This document shows positions 8,644 to 16,791 of a stretch of DNA of 64,000 nucleotides, in pieces. This DNA comes from Bog-159 sp963818855 (lineage in GTDB: Bacteria; Acidobacteriota; Terriglobia; Bryobacterales; Bryobacteraceae), in contig CAWFUH010000010.1 in assembly GCA_963818855.1 (NCBI GenBank), positions 434,001-498,000 of the forward strand, in the 5' to 3' direction. The notes under the pieces were generated by a model that was not told the origin of the DNA, did no database searches, and worked only from the letters and a program-made list of their open reading frames with translations. The position numbers were made by a program, and so were the translations under genes. Every line of letters starts with the position of its first letter. Position 1 is the first letter of the stretch.

Positions 8644-10464
8644 TCACTCCCCCTCCTCCGTCCCCACCTTCAACACCGCCAGGAAAGCCTCCTGCGGAAT
8701 CTCCACGCGCCCCACGCGCTTCATTCGCTTCTTGCCTTCCTTCTGCTTCTCCAGCAGCTTGCGCTTGCGGCTGATGTCGCCGCCGTAGCACTTGGCCAGC
8801 ACGTTTTTGCGCATCGCCGGAATCGTCTCGCGCGAAATGATCTTATTGCCGATGGCCGCCTGCAGCGCCACTTCGAACATCTGCCGCGGAATCAACTTGC
8901 GCATGCGCTCGATCAGGATCTTGCCGCGCTCATAGGCGAAATCCCGGTGGATGATCATGGAGAGCGCGTCCACCGGCTCGCCCGCCACCAGCACGTCCAG
9001 CTTCACCATCGGCGAGACGCGATAGCCGGCCAGGTGATAATCGAGCGACGCATAACCGCGCGACGAAGATTTCAACCTGTCATAGAAATCGAGCACGATC
9101 TCGTTCAACGGCAGCTCATATTCCAGCAGCACGCGCCCGCTGCCGATGTGTTCGAATTTCTTCTGCTCGCCGCGCTTCTCTTCCAACAGCTTCAAGATGC
9201 CGCCCAGATACTCTTCGCGCGTGATCACCGTAGCCAGAATGATCGGTTCTTCGATCTGCTTGATGCCGGAAGGATCCGGGAATTTGGTCGGATTATCGAC
9301 TTCGATTACTTCTCCCGACGAAATCGTCACGCGATAGCGCACGCTGGGCGCCGTGGTGATCAAATCGATATTGAATTCGCGCTCCAGCCGCTCCTGCACA
9401 ATTTCCAGGTGCAACAGACCCAGAAAGCCGCAGCGAAAACCAAAACCCAGCGCGACTGAGCTCTCCGGTTCGAAATTGAAAGCGCTATCGTTGAGACGCA
9501 GTTTTTCGAGCGCGTCGCGCAGCAGGCCATGCTCGTGCGACTCGACTGGATACAGCCCCGCAAATACCATGGGCTTGATCTCTTCGAACCCCGGCAGCGG
9601 TTCGTCGGCCGGATCGTCGTGGTCGACGATGGTGTCGCCGATCTTGGCGTCGGAAACAGTCTTGATATTGGCGAACATGAATCCGACTTCGCCGGCCGAT
9701 AGCTCGTCGCACGGAGTGGCCTTGGGCGCCTGGTAGCCCAGTCCTTCCACCTCGAAAACCTGGGAACTCGCCAGGCTGGACCACAGCCTGATGCGCTGCC
9801 CTTTGCGCAGGCGGCCATCCACCACGCGCGTCAGAATGATCACGCCCCGGTAAGGATCGAACCACGAATCGAAGATCAGCGCCCGCAGCGGAGAATCCGG
9901 CAGCCCCCTCGGCGGCGGCACGAGGTGCACGATGGCTTCCAGCACTTCATGCACGCCGACGCCCTGCTTGGCGCTCACCAGCAGCGCGCCCGAAGCGTCC
10001 AAGCCGATCACGGATTCGATCTGCTCGCGAATCCGCTCCGGCTCGGCGGCGGGCAAATCGATTTTGTTGATCACGGGAATGATTTCCAGGTTGTGATGCA
10101 GCGCCAGGTACGTATTGGCGAGCGTTTGCGCCTCCACGCCCTGTGACGCATCCACCACCAGCAGCGCGCCTTCGCAGGCTTGCAGGCTGCGCGACACTTC
10201 GTAGGAAAAATCCACGTGGCCGGGTGTGTCGATCAGGTTCAGTTGGTACTCGTGTCCATCGCTCGCCGGGTAGTTCAGACGCACGGCGTGCGCCTTGATG
10301 GTGATGCCGCGCTCGCGTTCCAGGTCCATGGTATCGAGGACCTGCTCCATCATTTCACGCTGCGAAAGGGCGCCGGTAGCTTCGAGCAGCCTGTCGGCCA
10401 GCGTCGATTTCCCATGATCGATGTGCGCGATGATGGAGAAATTGCGGATGAATTCACGGTCCAT
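8644..10464 (-). CDS. lepA: Elongation factor 4 (LepA GTPase)
   Basis: 606 residues, full family length. LepA is a ribosome-associated translational GTPase that helps recovery of stalled or mis-translocated ribosomes. The GTPase motifs are AHIDHGKSTLADRLLE (P-loop), DTPGHVDF (G3), NKIDLP (G4) and SAKQGVG (G5). The EF-G-like domains II, III and V follow, and the LepA-specific C-terminal domain includes ISRETIPAMRKNVLAKCYGG. It is divergent from the enoyl-CoA hydratase gene across a 53-base gap and is followed by the DUF433 antitoxin. Confidence 0.97.
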   Translation of the reverse strand: MDREFIRNFSIIAHIDHGKSTLADRLLEATGALSQREMMEQVLDTMDLERERGITIKAHAVRLNYPASDGHEYQLNLIDTPGHVDFSYEVSRSLQACEGALLVVDASQGVEAQTLANTYLALHHNLEIIPVINKIDLPAAEPERIREQIESVIGLDASGALLVSAKQGVGVHEVLEAIVHLVPPPRGLPDSPLRALIFDSWFDPYRGVIILTRVVDGRLRKGQRIRLWSSLASSQVFEVEGLGYQAPKATPCDELSAGEVGFMFANIKTVSDAKIGDTIVDHDDPADEPLPGFEEIKPMVFAGLYPVESHEHGLLRDALEKLRLNDSAFNFEPESSVALGFGFRCGFLGLLHLEIVQERLEREFNIDLITTAPSVRYRVTISSGEVIEVDNPTKFPDPSGIKQIEEPIILATVITREEYLGGILKLLEEKRGEQKKFEHIGSGRVLLEYELPLNEIVLDFYDRLKSSSRGYASLDYHLAGYRVSPMVKLDVLVAGEPVDALSMIIHRDFAYERGKILIERMRKLIPRQMFEVALQAAIGNKIISRETIPAMRKNVLAKCYGGDISRKRKLLEKQKEGKKRMKRVGRVEIPQEAFLAVLKVGTEEGE

Positions 10465-10517
10465 GCGGTATGATGTTGCGGTGGGGCAAGTGTGGCTTGC
10501 CTCCTAGATTATCCCAT

Positions 10518-11303
10518 ATGTCCTACAGCAACATCCGGTTTGAAGTGGGTGACTTTGGCTTGGCGCTCCTCACGGTAAACCGGCCCGAAAAGCTGAATGC
10601 ATTGAATGCGGAGACGGTCATCGAAGTGCGGGATGCGGTATCGCGCGCGGCGCGCGAGCCGGAAGTGCGCGCCCTGATCGTAACCGGCGCGGGTGAGAAG
10701 GCCTTCGTGGCAGGCGCGGATATCAACCAGTTGGCGGTGCTCACACCGCTCGAGGCGCAGGCATATGCGGAGCGTGGGCAGCGCGTGTTCCGCGAACTCG
10801 AGATGCTGCCGAAACCCACGCTGGCGGCCATCAACGGCTATGCGTTGGGCGGCGGCCTGGAACTGGCGATGTCTTGCGCGGTACGCGTGGCGTCGGAAAA
10901 CGCGCGCATGGGTCAGCCGGAAGTGAAGCTCGGCGTACTGCCGGGATACGGCGGTACGCAGCGGTTGCCGCGCCTGGTGGGCCGCGGGCGGGCGCTCGAG
11001 ATGCTGCTTTCCGGCGAACCGATCACTGCGGCGGAGGCGCATCGCATCGGCCTGGTGAACCACGTAGTGCCGCAAGCGGAGCTGCTGGAGTTCAGCCGGC
11101 AGTGGCTGCGCAAGGTGTTGGCGAATGCTCCATTGGCGTTGGGGCTGACGCTGCAGGCGGTCGATGTCGGGCTGGAGGCCGGACTGGAGCAAGGATTGCG
11201 ATTCGAAGCCGCGGCGTTCGGCCTGACCACCGCCACGGAGGATAAGCGCGAAGGCACACGCGCATTCCTGGAGAAGCGGGTGGCGGCGTTCGCGGGGAAG
11301 TGA
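10518..11303 (+). CDS. Enoyl-CoA hydratase/isomerase family protein
   Basis: 261 residues from the ATG at 10518 (MSYSNIRFEV); an upstream in-frame ATG at 10470 would add a poorly family-like leader. Crotonase-fold features are AFVAGADINQL (oxyanion hole), YALGGGLELAMSCAVR (oxyanion hole and first glutamate) and GQPEVKLGVLPGYGGTQRL (second catalytic glutamate). Both glutamates point to hydratase activity on short-chain enoyl-CoA in fatty acid or amino acid degradation. It lies 4 bases upstream of ribH, on the same strand. Confidence 0.92.
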   Translation: MSYSNIRFEVGDFGLALLTVNRPEKLNALNAETVIEVRDAVSRAAREPEVRALIVTGAGEKAFVAGADINQLAVLTPLEAQAYAERGQRVFRELEMLPKPTLAAINGYALGGGLELAMSCAVRVASENARMGQPEVKLGVLPGYGGTQRLPRLVGRGRALEMLLSGEPITAAEAHRIGLVNHVVPQAELLEFSRQWLRKVLANAPLALGLTLQAVDVGLEAGLEQGLRFEAAAFGLTTATEDKREGTRAFLEKRVAAFAGK

Positions 11304-11307
11304 GAGC

Positions 11308-11784
11308 ATGCCGAAAGTGATCGAAGGGCAACTGACAGCGTCGGGCCTGAAGTTCGCTATTGTGGTGAGCCGGTTCAACGGATTCATCAGCGAGCGTCTG
11401 CTGGCAGGAGCGCTGGACGCGCTGGCGCGCACGGGCGGCCAGCCGGACGATATCGAAGTGGTGAAGGTCCCCGGTTCCTGGGAATTGCCGGTGGCCGTGC
11501 GCGAACTGGCGCGGCAGAAGCGGCACGATGCCATCATTTGCCTGGGCGCGGTGATTCGCGGGGAAACGCCGCATTTCGACTACGTTGCCGGCGAAGCGGT
11601 GAAAGGCATCGCCCATGTAGCGATGGATAGCGGCATACCGGTTTCATTCGGCGTGCTGACTTGCAACACGCTAGAGCAGGCCATCGACCGGGCCGGCGCC
11701 AAGAGCGGCAACAAGGGATTCGATGCCGCCATGGCCGCGATTGAGATGGGCAACCTGATGCGCCAGTTGCGCCAGGCGGAGTGA
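11308..11784 (+). CDS. ribH: 6,7-dimethyl-8-ribityllumazine synthase
   Basis: 158 residues, full length. RibH condenses 5-amino-6-ribitylaminouracil with 3,4-dihydroxy-2-butanone-4-phosphate, the penultimate step of riboflavin synthesis, as an icosahedral or pentameric complex. Family marks are VSRFNGFISERLL, KVPGSWELPVA, GAVIRGETPHFDYV and SFGVLTCNTLEQA. Its stop TGA overlaps the nusB ATG by one base, the common ribH-nusB pairing. Confidence 0.96.
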   Translation: MPKVIEGQLTASGLKFAIVVSRFNGFISERLLAGALDALARTGGQPDDIEVVKVPGSWELPVAVRELARQKRHDAIICLGAVIRGETPHFDYVAGEAVKGIAHVAMDSGIPVSFGVLTCNTLEQAIDRAGAKSGNKGFDAAMAAIEMGNLMRQLRQAE

Positions 11785-12227
11785 TGCCTTCCCGCCGCCG
11801 GTCGCGTCAAAGGGCGTTGCAGATCCTCTATTTGTGGGATGCACGCCGCCAGCCGGTAGAGGAGGCCACGGCCGCCTACTTCGAAACCCTGTATTCGGAG
11901 GAGAGCCGCAGCAAGCCGCAGCGCGATGCGTTTCTGGACGGGCTGGTGACCGGCGCCGTGGAACATGTGGAGGAATTGGACCGCCGCATCACGCAGCACG
12001 CCGAGCACTGGCGCATCGAGCGCATGCCGTCGGTGGACCGCAACGTCCTGCGGCTGGCCGTATATGAGATGACGCATTCGGATACGCCCGCGGCGGTGGT
12101 GATTGATGAAGCGCTGGAGCTGGCGCGGAGGTATTCGAACGAAGAGTCCGTGCAGTTTGTGAACGGCGTGCTGGACGCGGTGCATCGGGATTTGGTGCGG
12201 GAGCAGACCGTGGGGGGCGGACTCTAG
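11784..12227 (+). CDS. nusB: Transcription antitermination factor NusB
   Basis: 147 residues from the ATG at 11784; a GTG at 11781 is also possible. NusB joins NusE (S10) on boxA RNA to support antitermination, chiefly in rRNA operons. Family marks are RRRSRQRALQILYLWD near the start, the helical middle, and VLRLAVYEMTHSDTPAAVVIDEALELARRYSNEESVQFVNGVLDAV at the end. Translation is probably coupled to ribH. Confidence 0.95.
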   Translation: MPSRRRSRQRALQILYLWDARRQPVEEATAAYFETLYSEESRSKPQRDAFLDGLVTGAVEHVEELDRRITQHAEHWRIERMPSVDRNVLRLAVYEMTHSDTPAAVVIDEALELARRYSNEESVQFVNGVLDAVHRDLVREQTVGGGL

Positions 12228-13277
12228 CTGTGGCCGGTGGTCAGTGCCTGGAAGCTGTGATAGCTTTCCCGCGTCGGCTTGGCGGACCTGAGAAACGAGT
12301 TCAGCTGTCACTTTGTCGGCTGCCCTCGGGGGCTGGGTATAGGTGTAAATAAAGAATAGGCTCTCCGCAGGAATTCGTGGTGGACCCCATTTTCATTGGG
12401 TCCGGTGATCTGGGCCTGCTGGCTTGGTCAAGGTTCGTCGGCTTCGGATGTGTGTCGTCGCCACTATTCATGGGCGTTTCGGTGAGTCTTGGAGTCCACC
12501 GCTGGCGCCTAACGAGCGGCGCCCAATTTCTCCGTTTTCAGGCTGCGCCTAATACGAGCCGGCGTCTACCTCCGTCCGATATGCGGTCTGCCCCAACACT
12601 TCGCGGCCGGATGCTATGGCCACCCGGGCGGTAACGCGCCACAAGGGCGGTCGCACAATACCCAGTGAAATCAACGGTTACGCTCATTTTCGACTCGCAT
12701 ACGAACGCCCAAGGACCAACGGCCCGACACTCTCAGAGGCGTCGTTTCTGAGGATCGGCCATGACGCGGACAATCCCAGGAAGGTAAAACGCTCAAGTCC
12801 CCGCCAATTGCCCACTCTCCCGAATTCTTGCGCAGAGCCAAAGAATATAAGGCCTCTCTGCTGGGAGTCTGCGGCCCAAGTTGGCTCGGTGGGTAATTCC
12901 AGGAGCGGGCTTGGGGCCTCGGGCACAGTTCACCTGTGCGGATGGCATGTTAACGGCCAAGTTGACGTGAGCGGGACTTCACTGGACTAATCCTGGCGCG
13001 CCGATGTCGGCCTTGTCTCCGATTGGCCGACCAACCACCAGGAGCCCGGCGACAACGGCGCTTCCACGGTTGGCGCGTTATATGGCTAGTGGCAGCCTGG
13101 ACCGCACCGCTGAGTATCTGCAGTCCAGAGTATCAATCGAACACGGAATGTGCCTTAGTTAGCAGCAGCAGTCCGATATCTGGATCGGCGATTCCACCAA
13201 CGTACAAATATGGCGTCCACCATCCGGGGACCTCGGATGGATACGGGCTCGGTGCGACAATAATACTTGGAGCGCTC
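12228..13277. other. Stretch of about 1 kb without a recognisable gene
   Basis: I find no reading frame here that resembles a protein family on either strand; the open frames have low-complexity, shadow-like translations. One small inverted repeat is visible near 12382-12403 (GGACCC, a 10-base loop, GGGTCC). The base composition shifts to less GC-rich from about 13080 onward, into the next gene. Confidence 0.5.
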
Positions 13278-14258
13278 ATGTCCACACAACCGATCCTTCC
13301 AGGATCTCAAAATGGAAGCCCAATCCACTGGGCTCCCATATTGGGATCGTGGGATTTCAATGAACGAGGGCAGCAATTTCTTGGCAAAGGAAGCGCAGCC
13401 ACAGCCCAAGGCCAAACCTTCCCGATGGGACTCGCCGTAACGAATGTCGCCATGGCTAACGGCATGTGCCGTGTCCAGATCCGATTCACCGGGCAGTTTA
13501 CCGGAAACGTGCAGGCTGCCGGGATCGTCCTGGGGTACCGCTCTCCAGAACAGCGCTACGTTTTCGTGCAGCTGGGTGCGAGCAACAGCGCCTATTCTGT
13601 CGGTGAATACGTAAGTGGCTTTGGTTGGAGGCCACTTGTAACCTCGGGACAAATTGATAACCTTCGAGCGGATCGTGAGTACGTCCTACAGGTAAATCTT
13701 ACTGGCCAAAACCTGAGAGTACTTCTGGACAGCGTACCGGTAATCGAATACCTGTTATCGAGCCCCCTTGAGGGACGGCAGGTCGGCCTCATTGCTGCAG
13801 GCAACCAACAAATTGATTTTTCCGCTTTCGCCGTGGACACTGGCCGGCCGAAGGCGTTTGTCGTTATGCAATTTGCCGAGCCATATGACACGTTTTACAA
13901 GGAGGTCATCCAGCAGATGGCTACCTCCGCAGGATTTGACGTAATCAGAATAGACGAAAAGGCCGGCCCAGGTGTCATATTCCAGGATATACAGCGAGAG
14001 ATAGAGGACTCTGATGTTGTGATCGCTGAGATAACGCCGACCAACCCAAACGTCTTCTATGAACTGGGATATGCTCACGCACTAAAGAAGCCGACTATAC
14101 TATTGGCCCAACGCGGCGCCGAACTCCCCTTCGACATCCGCAGTTTCAGAGTCGTTTTTTACAACGACACCATTGGCGGCAAAGCGGAAGTTGAGCGCAA
14201 CCTGCAAAGCCATCTTGAAGCGATCAAGGGAAATCAGCCCTTTCGTGTCGCATCATAA
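13278..14258 (+). CDS. Lectin-like (ConA-type) domain fused to TIR/nucleoside deoxyribosyltransferase-like domain
   Basis: 326 residues from the ATG at 13278 (MSTQPILPGS); the frame is open upstream to 13023 but that part looks non-coding. Residues about 18-190 read as a beta-sandwich of the LamG/ConA or DUF1080-like type (ILGSWDFNERGQQFLGKGSA, AGIVLGYRSPEQRYVFVQLG, LQVNLTGQNLRVLLDSVPVI). Residues about 195-310 match the TIR-like/nucleoside 2-deoxyribosyltransferase-like fold: KAFVVMQFAEPYDTFYKEVI, GPGVIFQDIQREIEDSDVVIAEIT, and NPNVFYELGYAHALKKPTIL, which carries the candidate catalytic glutamate. Proteins of this fold hydrolyse nucleosides or NAD, or act as sensors in stress and phage defence. 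There is no signal peptide. The gene is isolated and visibly less GC-rich than its neighbours, which suggests transfer. Confidence 0.7.
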   Translation: MSTQPILPGSQNGSPIHWAPILGSWDFNERGQQFLGKGSAATAQGQTFPMGLAVTNVAMANGMCRVQIRFTGQFTGNVQAAGIVLGYRSPEQRYVFVQLGASNSAYSVGEYVSGFGWRPLVTSGQIDNLRADREYVLQVNLTGQNLRVLLDSVPVIEYLLSSPLEGRQVGLIAAGNQQIDFSAFAVDTGRPKAFVVMQFAEPYDTFYKEVIQQMATSAGFDVIRIDEKAGPGVIFQDIQREIEDSDVVIAEITPTNPNVFYELGYAHALKKPTILLAQRGAELPFDIRSFRVVFYNDTIGGKAEVERNLQSHLEAIKGNQPFRVAS

Positions 14259-14540
14259 TTCCCGATGCTTGGGGGACAGTCTCAGTTTCTCGGCAGCATG
14301 CTAAGCCCTCACCCGTGAAGGCCGCCCACGCAGTGCCCAATCGAATGAGCCCGGCGCACTGTTCTCGCGCCTGCAACACGGCTAGATCTTCTGGCCTCCA
14401 CCCCGATCGGCACACTCGCAAGAATGGCGATTCTACTCATCTTTACTCCAAACGCGCCCGCAAGTCTGTGGAAGTGTTGGCTAGGCGACGCCTGAAAACC
14501 AAGCCGCATGGCCGCGCGGCGGAACTGCTCGGCGCGGGCG

Positions 14541-14753
14541 CTAGGCACTCACGATTGCGGTGCTGTCTGCCGGCAGCGGTAGCCCTTTCTTGCCGTATTC
14601 AGCGGCAATCATCTCGAAAACACCTCCGAGTTCGGCCAGGGCTTCCTCTCGCGTCGGCATAAGCGCATAACACCCATGAATGGCGGGAACTTCAGCAACC
14701 CAGCCGTCTGGCTGGTTTCGGTACAAAACTACCTTGTAGTCATCAAGACTCAT
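14541..14753 (-). CDS. HicB-like antitoxin, without visible HicA
   Basis: 70 residues from the ATG at 14753. YKVVLYRNQPDGWVAEVPAIHGCYALMPTREEALAELGGVFEMI is the typical HicB partial RNase H-like fold, which normally neutralises the HicA mRNA interferase. A HicA gene (about 60-80 residues with a GSH or GDH motif) is expected adjacent, but neither side shows one: upstream lies a repeat and the tolC-like gene, downstream 14259-14540 gives no HicA-like frame. It is either a solitary HicB or half of a decayed module. Confidence 0.75.
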   Translation of the reverse strand: MSLDDYKVVLYRNQPDGWVAEVPAIHGCYALMPTREEALAELGGVFEMIAAEYGKKGLPLPADSTAIVSA

Positions 14754-14820
14754 CCTTACACATTTTACGCTGTTCGACCGCCCTTGGGGACGGCAGGCTT
14801 GAGCGACCTTGGAAGCCTTG

Positions 14821-14860
14821 AGCGGCGCTGAAGCGCCGCGCCGGCTAAGTCCTGCCTTCC
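14821..14860 (-). repeat. Dispersed palindromic repeat, family A
   Basis: Inverted copy of the element at 713-753, with core GCCGGCTAAG on the forward strand and hairpin GCGGCGCTGAAGCGCCGC. It fills the gap between the tolC-like gene stop (14863) and the HicB start. Confidence 0.8.
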
Positions 14861-14862
14861 AG

Positions 14863-16785
14863 CTACATGTGGCCCTTAATACCAGCCTCAAGCGAAATCT
14901 GGTGCGCTTCCAGGATGGTTCCCGTAGCGCGTTCCAGTGCGGCGCGGGCCTTAACCCAATTACTTTTGGCCGCCACCTCGGTGGACTTGGCCTGGGCCAG
15001 CAGACTTTCATATTGGATGACGAAGAACGCGGTGGATGCGCCCACTTCGTATCGCATCTGCTCTGCATCCAGTGACTCCTGCTGGTATCGCCGGGCCTCC
15101 ACGGCCGCCTCGTAAGATGAGCGCGCGCGGCGCATCGCAATCACCGCGTCTTCCACTTCCAGTCGCGCCTGATTCTGTAACTGGCGCAGGCGCACTTCGG
15201 TTTGTTTGAGTTGTAACTCGTCGCGCGCCAGGTCGGCCTCCGCGACCCGGTTACGTATGGGTACGGTAACTTGCACGCCGATCGAGTAAGTGGGGTACTT
15301 GAAAGTGAATAACTGATCGAGCCCCGTTCCATAACCGCCTACGAAGGGCGCGTTAATGGTGGTTTGCGCGGCGGGATTCAAGGGGCCGGCCAAACTGCTG
15401 TTCTGCGCCACTCCTACCAGGTCCACCTCGGGCAAGGTGGCGTTACGGGATCCCTTCAGGCCGATCTCGGAGTTCTGCACCTGGAGGCCGGCTTGGGCCA
15501 AATCCGGCCGCTGAGCCAGGGCCGCGGTGAACAGATCCTGTATGGGCTGGATCTCTTCCTTTTTGGGAACTTCCAACGCATCGGTGGGGATGATGGTGGC
15601 GGTCTGTACTTCCGGATCCGCGTTGCCGGTGCGCGTCAGCAGGTTCTTCAGAATGGCCTGCTGTTCCTCCAGCACGCCGCGCGCATTGATCAGGTCCTGG
15701 CGCGTGGAATAAAGCTGAGCATTGGCGCGGGTCAGTTCGACCGGCGCCAGGGTGCCTTCGTCCACCTGCGCCTTGGTATCGGAGAATAGCTTTTCGGCGG
15801 CGGCCACGGTCTCCTGCTTCACCTTTACGTCCTCGTAGAGCGCCACGAAATCGGTATAGAGACGGATGATGCCATAAACCGTGGCAATCAGTTGCTGATG
15901 GAAGAGCAGCGTATTGATCTTACGGTCGTTTTCCGCGATGCGGATAAACCTCCGGTTCAGCGCCATGCCGAAGCCGCGCACCAGGGGCTGTGTGACCGTC
16001 AGGCCAAGACTTGAGGAGGTGAATGGATTGTAGTTGGTGTCGGTGGCATTCAACGACTCGTGCGTGTTATTGAACGCCAGGTTTACCTGGGCACCCGTGG
16101 AAAAACCCTGCGAAACGCCGGCGTTGGCATTGAACCCATTAGCTACCAGAGAGGGTACGCCGTACGACAGAATATCCAATTGCTGAGTGTTCGTGTGCAT
16201 CCAGTCCAATTGCCCGGTAAACGATGGATCGAAGATGGGAATCGGCGTGCCGGTGGATTGCGGGATGGTGCCCTGAATCGAGAGATTGGTGATGGGCTCG
16301 CCGAGGGCGCCCAATTCGAACGCATTAGTGGTGATGGTGGTGCCGGTGGTGACGCTGGTCGCGGAGGCTGGGTTAGTCACTACGGGGCTCAGCGGTCCGC
16401 CAACGCCGATGGGCGCTTCCACAATCTGAAAGGGGACGCCGCGCAAGAGTCCGCCGCCCTTGGCGCGCTGGATATCCGTGTCGGCGATTGGGAAGCTGAG
16501 GCGGTCGAGCACCACGTCGAGATTGTTTTCGATGGCCAGGGCCAAGGCATCGGCTTGGGAGAGATAAAGATTCCCCGCGCGGATGAGGTCGTGCACGCGC
16601 GCGGAGTTCTGGAAATCTACGGGGGAGTTGGCGGCGTTTTGACAGAACGCGGGGACCACGCAGAAGAGCCACAGCGTGATCCGAAGGGCGGCCTGGGAGG
16701 ACGGACCCAGAGGGTGCCCCGGCGGAGAGGCCGCCCCACTGCGAACCCTCGCGGGCCACGAGGCAATCCGAATTGATCTATGCAT
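14863..16785 (-). CDS. TolC-family outer membrane efflux protein
   Basis: 640 residues, third gene of an RND efflux operon. TolC-type proteins form the outer-membrane channel and periplasmic alpha-barrel. The export signal is displaced: the hydrophobic core TLWLFCVVPAFCQ comes only at residues 37-49, behind an arginine-, glycine- and proline-rich stretch encoded by a palindromic repeat (see 16686-16736). The mature part has two coiled-coil repeats: LALAIENNLDVVLDRLSFPI, VAAAEKLFSDTKAQVDEGTLAPVELTRANAQL and EDAVIAMRRARSSYEAAVEARRYQQESLDAEQMRYEVGAS. It starts 6 bases after the adaptor gene stops. Confidence 0.9.
   Translation of the reverse strand: MHRSIRIASWPARVRSGAASPPGHPLGPSSQAALRITLWLFCVVPAFCQNAANSPVDFQNSARVHDLIRAGNLYLSQADALALAIENNLDVVLDRLSFPIADTDIQRAKGGGLLRGVPFQIVEAPIGVGGPLSPVVTNPASATSVTTGTTITTNAFELGALGEPITNLSIQGTIPQSTGTPIPIFDPSFTGQLDWMHTNTQQLDILSYGVPSLVANGFNANAGVSQGFSTGAQVNLAFNNTHESLNATDTNYNPFTSSSLGLTVTQPLVRGFGMALNRRFIRIAENDRKINTLLFHQQLIATVYGIIRLYTDFVALYEDVKVKQETVAAAEKLFSDTKAQVDEGTLAPVELTRANAQLYSTRQDLINARGVLEEQQAILKNLLTRTGNADPEVQTATIIPTDALEVPKKEEIQPIQDLFTAALAQRPDLAQAGLQVQNSEIGLKGSRNATLPEVDLVGVAQNSSLAGPLNPAAQTTINAPFVGGYGTGLDQLFTFKYPTYSIGVQVTVPIRNRVAEADLARDELQLKQTEVRLRQLQNQARLEVEDAVIAMRRARSSYEAAVEARRYQQESLDAEQMRYEVGASTAFFVIQYESLLAQAKSTEVAAKSNWVKARAALERATGTILEAHQISLEAGIKGHM
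16686..16736 (-). repeat. Palindromic repeat, family C, inside the tolC-like gene
   Basis: Perfect 9-base outer arms GGGCGGCCT (16686-16694) and AGGCCGCCC (16728-16736) enclose a small inner hairpin ACCC-AGA-GGGT. The inner part and the flanking CCCC run resemble the element at 3071-3121. It lies in frame within codons about 17-34 of the tolC-like gene, ahead of the hydrophobic part of the signal peptide. Confidence 0.65.
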
Positions 16786-16791
16786 CGGTTT

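Noticed and set aside
12500..12570. Integron attC-like sequence (GCCTAACGAGC near 12508)
   Set aside because: Only one half of an attC core is present; I found no matching GTTAGGC-type partner and no integrase.
12377..12990. Open frames of 85 and 124 residues between nusB and the TIR-like gene
   Set aside because: Translations are low-complexity, have no family features and overlap frames on the other strand.
14309..14548. Reverse-strand frame beside HicB as a possible HicA
   Set aside because: The 79-residue translation lacks the conserved HicA histidine motif and basic residues; it looks like shadow sequence.
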